Assembly: GCA_902500705.1 (NCBI GenBank)
Contig: CABVRR010000004.1
Location: 19,343-73,922, forward strand
DNA length: 54,580 nucleotides
Origin: an uncultured Nitrospira sp.
Lineage (GTDB): Bacteria; Nitrospirota; Nitrospiria; Nitrospirales; Nitrospiraceae
Direction: 5' to 3'
The notes beneath the pieces were generated by a model that was not told the DNA's origin, made no database searches, and saw only the letters and a program-made list of their open reading frames with translations. Numbering within the stretch: the first letter of the stretch is position 1; each line of letters opens with the position of its first letter. Shown one piece after another: positions 1 to 9,000 of the stretch. A program made the translations under genes and the position numbers.

Positions 1-432
1 CTGGTCAAAGGCGAGCATCTGGAGGATTTTCCCTATCAATACCTTGATTGCCCGAAACACTTCTCCGGTGCCAGTAAGTGTACGTTCCGCACGTTGGTCT
101 GGTGGGGGCATCATGTCGCCTGTGCGCTCTTGCTGGAAGGTTCGGAGATCGGGCGATACAAGCGGCAGCTTCTCGGCCGATTTCACCAGCTTGCGGGAAA
201 CGACCTAGAGCTTTCTCTGGCACCGTCGTTATGGGAGTGGAAGCGCGGAGAGGGGTATACGCTACCGATCACCCATGACCGGAAAGCGCAGATTGCCGCC
301 GTCTTGGCCGAGCGGTCGTTCCTGAAGGTCATGCGGTGCATGCCTTTCGAGGATCCCCAAGTACGGGAGGGGCGGTTGGCTCAGCTGGCCCGTGACACCT
401 TTCGCTTGATGTCCCCGCTCCTCACCCCATAA
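1..432 (+). CDS. Partial conserved hypothetical protein (C-terminal part)
   Basis: An open frame enters from the left edge and ends at TAA 430-432, giving about 143 residues with no start in the window. It is soluble-looking and mixed in charge. Cys residues lie near the left edge in the contexts YLDCPKHF and SKCTF, followed by a Trp-rich stretch (VWWGHH). No signal peptide, membrane segment or family motif is recognisable in the visible part. The next gene begins about 80 bases downstream in the same direction and has its own ribosome binding site, so the two need not be functionally linked. I do not recognise the family. The reading frame itself is well supported because it stays open from the edge and its codon use matches the neighbours. 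Confidence 0.6.
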   Translation: MVKGEHLEDFPYQYLDCPKHFSGASKCTFRTLVWWGHHVACALLLEGSEIGRYKRQLLGRFHQLAGNDLELSLAPSLWEWKRGEGYTLPITHDRKAQIAAVLAERSFLKVMRCMPFEDPQVREGRLAQLARDTFRLMSPLLTP

Positions 433-514
433 CTTTTTTATCCTAATTGTCTCTGGGACCAAACTTGGGTAGACTGGGAAGCCACTCTTTTTGAACTTTG
501 CCAGGGAGGAGCCT

Positions 515-1171
515 GTGACGCAATCGTCATTACGAGTTCTGGGCGGTGCCATCATGATGGCGACCGTGCTGGCCGGCTGTAGGGGAACGGGAGAGATGCG
601 CTATCTGGATTTGCGCGAGAAGCCACCGATGGTGCAGGTGACCGACATCGAGCCGGTCAAGATCGCCATCGAGCCGTTTGAGGACAAACGGACGGACAAG
701 AGCCGTCTGGGGACACGCACGCATCTCTGGGGCGGAGCCACGCATTTCGACGTGTCGGGCGATCGCCTTGCGGGTGTGATCACCCAGCGACTTGCCGATC
801 GCTTACGAACTCGTGGATGGCGAGATCGGGTCTGGAATGTGCGCGTGGCCCCGGCCGGATCCGCTGCGGATGCTGACATTATCATCAGCGGGCAGATCCA
901 AGATTTCTCCGCGACCGTCAAGAGCCGCGCTTTTTCCTCCATCATTGATACGACCAGCCGGTTTACGATTCAGGCCAAGAATCTCGTCGACCGAAGCACC
1001 ACCATCCGCACCATTGAAGGTGGCCGGAGTCGGACCGTGTTTTGGCTGAGCGAGGATGATGTGCGAGAGCAATTGGCGGCGACTTTGAAAGACGGGCTTG
1101 ATCGACTCATCACTGACACGACGATCGACAGCAAGGCGTTACGCCCGGCCCGACGATCCCTGCAAGAGTGA
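515..1171 (+). CDS. Putative outer-membrane-type lipoprotein (YajG-like)
   Basis: The protein has 218 residues from GTG 515, which follows a GGAGGA ribosome binding site at 505-510. An upstream TTG at 491 lacks such a site. The N-terminus is a lipoprotein signal: a hydrophobic stretch ending in LAGC, with Cys about residue 22. The mature part begins with a segment reading VKIAIEPFEDKR and later ADIIISGQIQDF, a pattern seen in YajG-type and related lipoproteins that share an alpha/beta fold. The assignment to that family is by resemblance only. It probably sits in the cell envelope. The downstream gene starts 78 bases later, possibly in one transcript. No catalytic residues are apparent, and the function is unknown. 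Confidence 0.7.
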   Translation: MTQSSLRVLGGAIMMATVLAGCRGTGEMRYLDLREKPPMVQVTDIEPVKIAIEPFEDKRTDKSRLGTRTHLWGGATHFDVSGDRLAGVITQRLADRLRTRGWRDRVWNVRVAPAGSAADADIIISGQIQDFSATVKSRAFSSIIDTTSRFTIQAKNLVDRSTTIRTIEGGRSRTVFWLSEDDVREQLAATLKDGLDRLITDTTIDSKALRPARRSLQE

Positions 1172-1249
1172 CGGTCGACCAAGCAGGGAGAGGCCTTGAT
1201 ATTTTGCGTAGGGACGTCGACCACACCCTGTTTGTAAGGATGCCTCTCC

Positions 1250-2311
1250 GTGCGTGAACGGCGGTGGGAAACGACCACGCCCTTGAGCTTTAGCCAGGCG
1301 CTTGCCGTAGGGGATCGGCTTGCCGCACTCGGGTTAAAGCCTGTCTCGCCTGCCAGCGACGTCATCTGCTACGTGGAGGAATGGACGGTCGGGTCGATTG
1401 AGGATTTCGATCAACTTGCTCCTTGGGCCACGGAAGACGTGACGCTCGTGCAGGTGCGGGAACAATGGCGGGGCGACTTTTTCCTCCTCTCCGGCGCCTA
1501 CCATACGATCTATCAACGCCATCAAGATATCGGCACGTACTGCTCTATCAGCCATCCATGGCGTATTCGAGACGTATTGCGGTTGCATGACCAGCGAGCC
1601 ATGTTCTGGATCGGGTTTCGGCATGCCCATTCGTTCATCCGGATTCGACTGCAGACTCAGGATGTCATCACCCCTGGAGAAACGCGCGGTGACGGCGATC
1701 GGGTACGGTGGCTGGACGAGCGGCGAGCGGCCTTTCTCGACGCGATCAGTATTTTGGATCTGTCGATCGAGACTCATGTAGAGAAACAGGCCGTGACCCT
1801 TCGGCCTTCCGATGAGTCCATTCCATTCTTCTGCTCATGGCCCGATGCGTTTGGTCCCTGCCAGTTCGAGTACAATACGTCCGATGCGTTTGAGTTTCTC
1901 GTGCCGGCCAGCAAGCTCGCCGAGACGTTTCATCCGGAGCCGGCCGGAGTTCGCGCCTATCTGACCGGATTTTCAGAAACCGCATTGGCCGAATTCCAGG
2001 GAATTGAACCGAGGGCGAGGCTTGCCTATCGCTGTTCCGTCCATTGTCCGCTGGATGATCTCCCTGAAGTGCAAGAGGCGATTCGTCCGCATGGTCTCCT
2101 GTACGCGACGCTCTGTGAATTTCAGACGAAGACGGTCTTGCCTGACGCGGAGGATGCCTCGGCAATCATCGGCATTGTCGGAACCAATGGGCAGTTCAAG
2201 ATCGAAGCGCGTTTAAATCAGGCTCCGCTCCAGGAAGAGGCGATGGCCTCATGGCTGGAGCGGTTGATCGGACATCCCGTCGTGTATGCCCCATTACCGG
2301 CATTCGTGTGA
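1250..2311 (+). CDS. Hypothetical protein, 353 aa
   Basis: GTG 1250 is preceded by AAGGA at 1236-1240 with a 9-base gap, which supports this start. The product is soluble, acidic and rich in aromatic residues, without signal peptide or membrane helices. Repeated short aromatic/acidic stretches (CYVEEW, FFLLSGAYHTIYQRH, CSISHPWRIRD) suggest a globular alpha/beta protein. I do not recognise a family. The end of the gene, near residues 300-350, contains a compact hydrophobic segment (SAIIGIVGTNGQFKIEARL) that could be a beta sheet. It lies between a lipoprotein gene and a DUF2914 membrane protein gene, which gives no functional clue. Length and codon use argue that it is a real gene. Confidence 0.7.
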   Translation: MRERRWETTTPLSFSQALAVGDRLAALGLKPVSPASDVICYVEEWTVGSIEDFDQLAPWATEDVTLVQVREQWRGDFFLLSGAYHTIYQRHQDIGTYCSISHPWRIRDVLRLHDQRAMFWIGFRHAHSFIRIRLQTQDVITPGETRGDGDRVRWLDERRAAFLDAISILDLSIETHVEKQAVTLRPSDESIPFFCSWPDAFGPCQFEYNTSDAFEFLVPASKLAETFHPEPAGVRAYLTGFSETALAEFQGIEPRARLAYRCSVHCPLDDLPEVQEAIRPHGLLYATLCEFQTKTVLPDAEDASAIIGIVGTNGQFKIEARLNQAPLQEEAMASWLERLIGHPVVYAPLPAFV

Positions 2312-2441
2312 GGCAGGCGTGGATCGCGGCTCGGGGGAAGTGTGGATGAGCCTGCGACTTGATTCATCAGAGCCACGACTGCCGCCTTCTTGAAACTAAC
2401 TTTTCATTGATCAATCGTCGGTCATTAAGCACAGTGGCGGC

Positions 2442-3548
2442 ATGAGTCCACTCGCAAAAATCCAATCGGCCCTCACGAAGCCCTTCATGCCGGCGGTGTT
2501 TTTTTTGTCCGGTGTGACCTACGACACGCTGACGCTCTCGCGCATCGATCGACTTCTGGATAATCTGGTTTTGCTGTTGTATCTGGCAGTGTTGGGTACG
2601 TTGATTGTCCTCACGGGGCGGCTCGGTGTTGCACCCGCTGACGTTCATGAGCTGACGCACCCATCAAGGTTGATCCGATGGCTCGTCCGCACGAGACCCT
2701 ACTACCCCATGGCGATGCAATTTCTCCTGGGTGGTCTCTTCAGCGCCTATGCCGTGTTTTACTCCCGCAGCGCCACGCTGACCAGCTCAGCGATCTTCTT
2801 TGGACTGCTCATCCTGTTGCTGGTGGGGAACGAGTTCCTCCGTGATCGATTCTCGAATCTCCGGCTGCTCGTGTGTCTCTATGCAGTGGTCTGTTTCGCC
2901 TTTTTCACGTTTTTTCTGCCGGTCATGGCAGGCTACATGAATGTCGGCGTGTTCTTGATCGGCGCCGCTGTGAGCGTGGCAGTCATTCTGCGCGTGGTTC
3001 AGCTCATCTATCGGCAGAATCCTGATCGCTCCGCACGCGAAGCTCTGGGGGTCAGTGGTCCCGCCGTGGGACTTATCGCGGTGCTCATTGGATTTTATTT
3101 TCTTAATTGGATTCCGCCGGTTCCACTGTCGATGAAGTTCGGTGGGATGTATCATGAGATCACCAGAACGGGCGACCAGTTCGATCTCTCTTTTGAAAAG
3201 GAGTGGTATCAGGTGTGGAAACGGTCGGATACGACCTATCCCTCGAATACACCAATCTATTGCTTCACCGCCGTGTTTGCACCGGTTGATCTCAACACTA
3301 CGATCTATCATCATTGGTATTTCCGCCCGAACGACGCTAGGCCGTTCATGCATGCCGACCGAATTCCGTTGAAAATCTCTGGTGGGCGCGAGGGCGGATA
3401 TCGAGCCTACAGCCTCAAGCAGCGTCTCGATTCCGGCGAGTGGCGGGTCGATGTTGAATCTCAAGACGGGCGTATCATCGGGCGCGTCTCCGTGCAGGTT
3501 GTGAGTCCAGCAGAGACGCTACCGATACTGACAAGTATCTCCTATTGA
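2442..3548 (+). CDS. DUF2914 domain membrane protein
   Basis: The 368-residue protein has an N-terminal half made of several hydrophobic segments, consistent with six to eight membrane helices. Its C-terminal domain of about 100 residues matches the DUF2914 pattern. Visible there are FTAVFAPVDLNTTIYHHWYF, a later GGREGGYRAYSLK and GEWRVDVESQDGRIIGR. In that family the C-terminal domain is predicted to lie outside the membrane. The molecular role of DUF2914 proteins is not established. The ATG at 2442 has only a weak upstream purine stretch, but no better start gives the complete first helix. It stands alone, with 130 bases before it and about 100 after it. Confidence 0.8.
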   Translation: MSPLAKIQSALTKPFMPAVFFLSGVTYDTLTLSRIDRLLDNLVLLLYLAVLGTLIVLTGRLGVAPADVHELTHPSRLIRWLVRTRPYYPMAMQFLLGGLFSAYAVFYSRSATLTSSAIFFGLLILLLVGNEFLRDRFSNLRLLVCLYAVVCFAFFTFFLPVMAGYMNVGVFLIGAAVSVAVILRVVQLIYRQNPDRSAREALGVSGPAVGLIAVLIGFYFLNWIPPVPLSMKFGGMYHEITRTGDQFDLSFEKEWYQVWKRSDTTYPSNTPIYCFTAVFAPVDLNTTIYHHWYFRPNDARPFMHADRIPLKISGGREGGYRAYSLKQRLDSGEWRVDVESQDGRIIGRVSVQVVSPAETLPILTSISY

Positions 3549-3646
3549 TTCGTTTGTGTGTCGTAACGATCGAGCATCGTCTAGGGGTGAGCTACTCTCA
3601 TCGGCATGTCGATCGTTGGCGAGGTGTATAACCGGTTCGTGCCTCG

Positions 3647-4099
3647 TTGATCAAGATAAAGGTATTTCTGATTGTCTTTTCTTGTGGTAGCGATCTGGTT
3701 GCGAGCCATACTCGAAGAGAGTACAGTGACGGTCTCATGAGCCGACGAACGCTTTCTCCTTGCCCTTCCAGCCCCAATTGCGTCTCGACCCAGGCGACCG
3801 ATGAGGGGCATGCTATCCAGCCATTTTCATGCAAGAAACCCCGCGCAGAAGCGAAAGAAGCCTTAAAGGCTGTGGTTGCAGCCTTGCCTCGAACGAAGCT
3901 CGTTGAAGAAGACGAGTCATATCTTCACTATGAATTCACCTCTTTGTTACTTCGGTTCGTCGATGATGTGGAGTTTCTCTTCGACGCTGAGGACAAAACG
4001 ATTCATTTCCGTTCTGCCTCCCGTACCGGCTATAGCGATCTTGGCGTCAATCGCCAACGCATGGAACAGGTGCGAACCCTCGTGCAAGGCAAACTGTAG
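3647..4099 (+). CDS. DUF1499 family protein
   Basis: The core matches DUF1499 closely. CPSSPNCVSTQA opens the domain, then comes YLHYEFTSLLLRFVDDVEF, then RSASRTGYSDLGVNRQR near the C-terminus. The family is often exported or lipid-anchored and its biochemical function is unknown. The start is uncertain. TTG 3647 gives a short hydrophobic N-terminus with a Cys in the context VFSC that could be a poor lipobox. ATG 3737 would give a shorter cytosolic form beginning just before the domain. Neither has a convincing ribosome binding site. The following PilZ gene begins 68 bases later in the same direction. Confidence 0.75.
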   Translation: MIKIKVFLIVFSCGSDLVASHTRREYSDGLMSRRTLSPCPSSPNCVSTQATDEGHAIQPFSCKKPRAEAKEALKAVVAALPRTKLVEEDESYLHYEFTSLLLRFVDDVEFLFDAEDKTIHFRSASRTGYSDLGVNRQRMEQVRTLVQGKL

Positions 4100-4167
4100 C
4101 CGTTTCTCCAATTGTCTTTGGCCTGCCAGATCTGCCTGCTATGATTTCTGCAACGGGAGGCCTGGCC

Positions 4168-4494
4168 ATGGGATTTAAGCGGAAGCACTCGCGCATCACC
4201 GTCGGTCGTATCGGCCGGTTACAGCGAGGCGCACTCTCGGCGCCGTGCACGGTGCTCGATGTCAGTGAATCCGGAGTCCGCCTTGAGAGCCGTCTATTTG
4301 TGAAGAAGGGTGATGTCCTTCAGCTCGGGATAGAGCTGGAGCATGGTGGCGCACTGACCTGTCAGTTGGAAGTGGTGTACGTGCGGACGCCTCGATTAGG
4401 CGCAAAAATCGTGTCCATCAGTCCTGAGGATCGAGAGCGATTGGCTCATATTCTCGACGATCATGTCCAGAGCCGTTTCTCCCACGGCGATTAG
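4168..4494 (+). CDS. PilZ domain protein
   Basis: The protein has 108 residues and consists almost entirely of one PilZ domain. The two c-di-GMP-binding elements are present: RKHSR (RxxxR) at the N-terminus and DVSESG (D/N-x-S-x-x-G) about 28 residues later. It is therefore expected to bind cyclic di-GMP and to act as a small receptor or adaptor. The target is not evident from the sequence. I prefer ATG 4168 because CGGGAGG lies 7 bases upstream at 4154-4160. The ATG at 4141 in the same frame has no such site. This is the first of five single-domain PilZ genes in the window. Confidence 0.85.
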   Translation: MGFKRKHSRITVGRIGRLQRGALSAPCTVLDVSESGVRLESRLFVKKGDVLQLGIELEHGGALTCQLEVVYVRTPRLGAKIVSISPEDRERLAHILDDHVQSRFSHGD

Positions 4495-4826
4495 ATATAG
4501 GTACGGACCATAGCGCAGTCGGCTCACTCGCCTCTTGTTTCTTATCCGTACGAGCAAGTCAAAATCTGACAATAGCGGGTTGCTGCCACTTCTTGGGGCA
4601 TTGTCTATCGTTACAGAGCAGTCACTGTCCGAGGTTGCTCCCCGCATTCGTGCGATTGTGACGAGAAGCGGAATGGGCGCTTTTTGTCCTGGATAGAGAA
4701 TAGATGAGATGTGGATGACGGGTAATAATCCGGCAGGTGCGCTATGAGAAATAAGCCGTCGACGACTTTATCTGCAAGGGTGAGTCTGTTGAGTGGCGAG
4801 GATCAAGATCCAAATAAATCAGTGGG
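4495..4826. other. Intergenic region, no supported gene
   Basis: This stretch separates the PilZ gene from a convergent small zinc-ribbon gene. A 7-base inverted repeat (GTACGGA and TCCGTAC, about 4501-4550) has arms too far apart for a compact terminator. A 28-codon open frame from ATG 4744 ends at TAG near 4830. It has no good ribosome binding site and no recognisable motif, so I do not call it a gene. Nothing resembles a tRNA or a structured RNA. Confidence 0.4.
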
Positions 4827-5012
4827 TTAGGGATTGCTTCCCACTCGACGGGTATGCTGAAACACGCACTTGGGGCATGTGTAATGAACAAATTGGTCGC
4901 CGCCCACCAGCCGCTTTCTCATGAGTACATTGCACCAAGTACAAAGGCGATCAGGTAGTTCGATACGAGGTTTCTCTCGGATGATGTCTGGAGAAGAAGG
5001 CATAGAAAGCAT
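4827..5012 (-). CDS. Small zinc-ribbon protein
   Basis: This is a short, basic protein of about 60 residues. Two Cys pairs read CTWC and, about 23 residues later, CPKC, as in a zinc ribbon: CTWCNVLMRKR, then VHYTCPKCVF. It is probably cytosolic and may bind nucleic acid or act as a protein adaptor, but no partner is indicated. The start is uncertain. ATG at 5012 follows an AGGG element very closely, ATG 5003 is also possible, and a TTG at 5063 would add about 17 residues. It is transcribed toward the PilZ gene and divergently from the decarboxylase-like gene at 5174. The paired Cys motif is the main reason to believe it is real. Confidence 0.5.
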   Translation of the reverse strand: MLSMPSSPDIIREKPRIELPDRLCTWCNVLMRKRLVGGDQFVHYTCPKCVFQHTRRVGSNP

Positions 5013-5108
5013 TGTCCCTGAGAGTTGAAATCTTGTCAACCGATTGCCGGTGGTTTTTTGCAAGCGTGGAATTTTTTCTGTAGCATCGCGTGCGCATTGA
5101 AAAAATCA

Positions 5109-5117
5109 TGGTATAGT
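5109..5117 (+). promoter_or_regulatory. Extended -10 promoter element
   Basis: The sequence TGGTATAGT forms an extended -10 (TG, one base, TATAGT at 5112-5117). No convincing -35 box lies 16-18 bases upstream. Transcription would begin near 5124, about 50 bases before the preferred start of the decarboxylase-like gene at 5174. Confidence 0.4.
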
Positions 5118-5173
5118 TCACGCATAGTAGTCTCTATGTGCTCAACCTTCTTACAGAAAGGGAACCCCCCTCT

Positions 5174-5614
5174 ATGAGTACCTCGGCTAGTTCCGAGTCC
5201 ACAATCTTACCACCCAACGCCCCTGCGGCCGCTGTCCGACCGGTTCAAGAGATGGTCGGAAGTGGTAAGGCATGGGGGCTCTGCACCGCCGTCGATCTCC
5301 ACGATTGCAATCCCGAACTGATACGCGACGCTGAGTATATCAAGCGCTACGTCGTTGAACTCTGTGAGCTAATCGGCATGAAGCGTTACGGTGAATGCCA
5401 GGTCGTTAATTTTGGTGAAGGCCGTGTGGCTGGGTACTCTATGGTGCAGCTGATCTCGACCTCATTGATCAGCGGCCATTTTGCCAACGACACCAATTAC
5501 GCCTACCTCGACATTTTCAGCTGTAAGGGCTATGATCCGGCAGTTGTTGAGTCTTTTTCAAAAGACTTCTTCGGCGCCCGGCGCAGTCTAGCCACAGTTA
5601 CTCTCCGGTACTAG
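5174..5614 (+). CDS. S-adenosylmethionine decarboxylase-like pyruvoyl enzyme
   Basis: The protein has 146 residues from ATG 5174, which a purine-rich AAAGGGA precedes at a suitable distance. A GTG at 5138 lies too close to the predicted transcription start. About 35 flexible residues are followed by a domain like the short bacterial AdoMet decarboxylases (SpeD/SpeH). Relative to the Thermotoga enzyme, the pyruvoyl-forming Ser corresponds to Ser97, the His to His102 and the Cys to Cys117, with matching spacings of 5 and 15 residues. The Glu before the cleavage Ser is Thr96 here. The enzyme would self-cleave at Thr96-Ser97 and decarboxylate a substrate such as AdoMet for polyamine synthesis. 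The family also includes members reported to act on ornithine or arginine, so substrate is uncertain. No spermidine synthase gene is nearby. A terminator follows at 5639. Confidence 0.75.
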   Translation: MSTSASSESTILPPNAPAAAVRPVQEMVGSGKAWGLCTAVDLHDCNPELIRDAEYIKRYVVELCELIGMKRYGECQVVNFGEGRVAGYSMVQLISTSLISGHFANDTNYAYLDIFSCKGYDPAVVESFSKDFFGARRSLATVTLRY

Positions 5615-5638
5615 AGGGTTTCCGTCACCGCGCAATGA

Positions 5639-5680
5639 CTTCGGGGGTGTGTTGATGCACCCCCGAAGGTTTTATTTATT
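5639..5680 (+). terminator. Rho-independent terminator after the decarboxylase-like gene
   Basis: A perfect 11-bp stem (CTTCGGGGGTG at 5639-5649 pairing with 5658-5668) encloses an 8-base loop. A T-rich run GTTTTATTTATT follows. It lies 25 bases after the stop of the decarboxylase-like gene and before the SCP2 gene. Confidence 0.85.
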
Positions 5681-5701
5681 ACTGAGGGGATAGGTCTATT
5701 C

Positions 5702-6040
5702 ATGCAAGCTAAGACAATTAGAGAAGTGCTTGAGGCGCTTCCCGCAAAACTGGATAAGGATGCGGCTGAGGATCTTGATGCCATCTACCAGTTCAATCTT
5801 CGTGGAGACCAAGGCAGCCACTATCATCTGCTGGTGCAAAATGGGACCTGCGTTGTGAAGGATGGCATTCATGCCGATCCGCATGTGACTCTTTCAATGA
5901 CGGAAGCAGACTGTATTGGAATTCTGAATGGACGGCTCAGTGGGATGACGATGGCGATGTCGGGGCGTTTGCAGATCACCGGGGACATCGGATTGGCTAT
6001 GCAGCTGAAGTCGCTATTTCCGGACGTTGTTGAGCATTGA
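5702..6040 (+). CDS. SCP2 sterol-binding domain protein
   Basis: The protein has 112 residues, essentially one SCP2-type lipid-binding domain. Typical features are the N-terminal helix, a central YQFNLRGDQGSHYHLLVQNG strand pair, then DPHVTLSMTEADCIGILNGR, and the C-terminal GRLQITGDIGLAMQLKSLF. Bacterial SCP2 proteins bind hydrophobic ligands in a tunnel, but their in vivo ligand is usually unknown. It is a cytosolic protein with no signal peptide. A strong terminator separates it from the upstream gene, so it likely has its own promoter. It converges with the RND permease gene, leaving only 7 bases between the stop codons. Confidence 0.88.
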   Translation: MQAKTIREVLEALPAKLDKDAAEDLDAIYQFNLRGDQGSHYHLLVQNGTCVVKDGIHADPHVTLSMTEADCIGILNGRLSGMTMAMSGRLQITGDIGLAMQLKSLFPDVVEH

Positions 6041-6047
6041 GGAGAGC

Positions 6048-9000
6048 CTACTCTGGAGTAGAAAGCATGCCGGTAGCGGTGGTTCCGTGGTCGTTCGTCT
6101 CTTCTGTGAGTTGCCTCGGGAAATAGTCCTCTAGAATCAGATACATCGTTGGAATGAGAAACAGCGTGAGGAGGGTGGAAACACTCAACCCTCCGACGAC
6201 CGCTCTTGCGAGGGGCGCGTTCGTTTCGCCTCCGGTCCCGAGGCCGATCGCCATGGGAAGAAGCCCGAAGACCGTTGCGAGCGAGGTCATGACTATCGGG
6301 CGCAGTCTGGTTCGTGCGGCAGTCACGACGGCCCGATGAATGGGTTCGCCGCTACGGCGCAAGACGTTGGTGTAATCAACCAGTAAGATGCCGTTTGAGA
6401 CGACAATCCCAAACATCATGATGATTCCCATCATCGAAGTGGTGGACAGCGTGGTATTCGTAAGGAAGAGAATCAGGATTACGCCGGGAAAGCCCATCGG
6501 CACCGAAAACATGATGATGAAGGGATCGATGAGCGACTTAAATTGGGCGGCCATGACCATGTAGACCAGCAGGAGGGCTAGGATAATCGCAAACTGCAAT
6601 CCTTGGAAGGTTTCTCGTTGTTGCTGAATTTGACCGGCAAGTTTGATGCTAAACCCCGCCGGTAATTGGAGCGCGGCGAACGACGATTCGAGATCGTCGG
6701 CAATCTCGCCGAGGGGCCGAGTGGTCGGGTTGGCTGTGAGATGGATCACGCGTTGGAAATATTTCCGGTCGACTTTCACCGGCCCTGAATTCAACTTGAG
6801 TGACGCGATGTTTTTGAGCAAGACGGGCTCGCCTGCTTTGGTCGTGAGGAGAATATTGTCTAGATCAGTGAGATTCTTCCGGTGTGCTTCATCCAACCAG
6901 GCGCTGATGAAGTACTCATTGCCGCTTTGCGGGTCCGTGTAAATGATTGGATCGGTTTGACCGTTTCCGTTCAGAGAAAATAAGACGGTATTGGCTACGT
7001 CGGCCTCGCTGATGCCAAGCAGGGCCGCTTTTTCGCGATCGACGGTCACGTTCACTTCCGGATAGTTTTCCTCTCGACTCGGTTCAACGTCCGCCAGTCC
7101 GGGCGTCTGCTCCATGATTTCTTTGACTCGGGCAATTACCTCTCTCGCCTTTTCGAAGTCATAGCCGTAGATTTCTACATCAACAGATTTTTGAGAGCCG
7201 AAACTCGTGACGCGCTTGACGAGACCGCCGGGGTCAAAATACATCGAGACGCCGGGGAAGAGTTTGACGATCGTCGGGCGCACTTCATTCATGATCTCGA
7301 CTTGGGTTCTGGTCCGTTTGTCCGGTGAGACTAAGTACACTTGAATCGAGGAGGTATGAGGTCCTGTATTGGGATTGAAGAGCGATGCGCGGCCTTGCGA
7401 CAAGACTCCCGTACTTGAAACGATTGTCTCCAGTTCAGTCGCAGGAATATTGGCTCGGAGAACCCGCTCGACTTCCGAGACCTGTTGCTCGGTCTTTTCA
7501 ACTCGTTGACCGACCGGCGCGCGCAGGACGATGCGAAACTGGCTCTCATCCGAAACCGGCAGGAACTCCGTTCCGATCATCGGAACCAACATGAGAGATC
7601 CGACGAAGATCAGCAGCACCATCGTGATAAAGATTCGGCGGTGTTTTAGGACCCACTGCAACGACTCTTCGTAACTGTTGTCGAGAGACTCGTATCGGCG
7701 TCGACTCCAATCCATCAGTCCGGTAAACCAGTTTGGCATCGTTCGCCGGGCTTCCTGCTCAGGTTTGAGGAACTTATAACAGAGCGCCGGTGTCACGGTG
7801 CGGGAGATGATGAAGGAAGTAAAAAGTGCAATCGCGATCGTGACGGTCAATGGGATCAGCAACAGGCGCGCAATGCCGACGACGAAAAACATCGGGAGAA
7901 AGACCACTACGGTCGTGACTGTGGAGGCAAAAATCGGCATCGCGACTTCCCGAGCGGCATCCAGGATGGCGTTCCACCGACTGGGATTAACATTGATGTG
8001 ACGCTGAATATTTTCCAGCTCCACGATGGAGTCATCAACCAGTCGACCGATACCCAACGCAAGTCCGCCAAGCGTGAAGACGTTCAGGGTTTGACCGGTA
8101 AAATACAGAACGACAAACGTCACGAGCATGGAGAGCGGAATAGCCACGGAAATAATCAACGTACTGGTGAGGTTGCGCAAGAAGATGAGAATCACGGCTG
8201 CGGCCAATAGCGAGCCGTGTAGGGCTTGTTCAGTCAGATTGTGGATGGATTGACGGATATACAGCGATTGATCGAACGAAATGCCAAGCTTCACTCCCTC
8301 GGGAATCCCGAACAGTTTGGGAAGGGTTGCCCGCAAGGCATCCACGACTTCGACGGTGTTGGCGATCGGTTGCTTATTCACGCGAAGAAACACTGATTTG
8401 GCTCCGTCTGCATGAACGATATTGGTTTGGATATCAGATGAGTCCGTCACAGTCCCGATGTCGCGCACACGGACCGGATTGCCCTGCGGAGTCACTTTGA
8501 CTATGACGTCTTGGATCGGATCGACGGTTCGAAACTGGTTGTTCGTAAACACGTTGTAGTCAAAATTGCCGGCCTTAATGTCACCTGATGGCAGGATGAC
8601 ATTGGATGCCTTGACGGATTGCACGACGTCGAGGATCGAGAGTCCGCGGGCATTGAGGAGGGCCGGATCGAGGTTGATATTGATCTGGCGGATCTTCCCT
8701 CCCTCGACAGTGGCCGCCGCGACATTGGCAATCTGCTCAATTTGAGGGGCGATCGTGTTGTAGGCGATGTCATACAGCGCGCGTTCGTCTAACTCGTCGC
8801 TGGCTACGGACACGATGGAAACGGGTATGTTGGACACGTCAAATTTAACGATAAAGGGTTGCAAAATGCCCGGTGGGAGGCTGTTCAAAATCTGGGTGAT
8901 GCGTTGCATCACCTCCATTTGGCCGACGTTAATGTCGGCTCCCCAGTTGAACCAGATCTGTACGGCGCCAAGACCTTGCTTACTGAACGACTCAACATGT

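Noticed and set aside
4744-4830. A 28-codon open frame in the 4495-4826 gap
   Set aside because: There is no good ribosome binding site, no motif and no conservation evidence.
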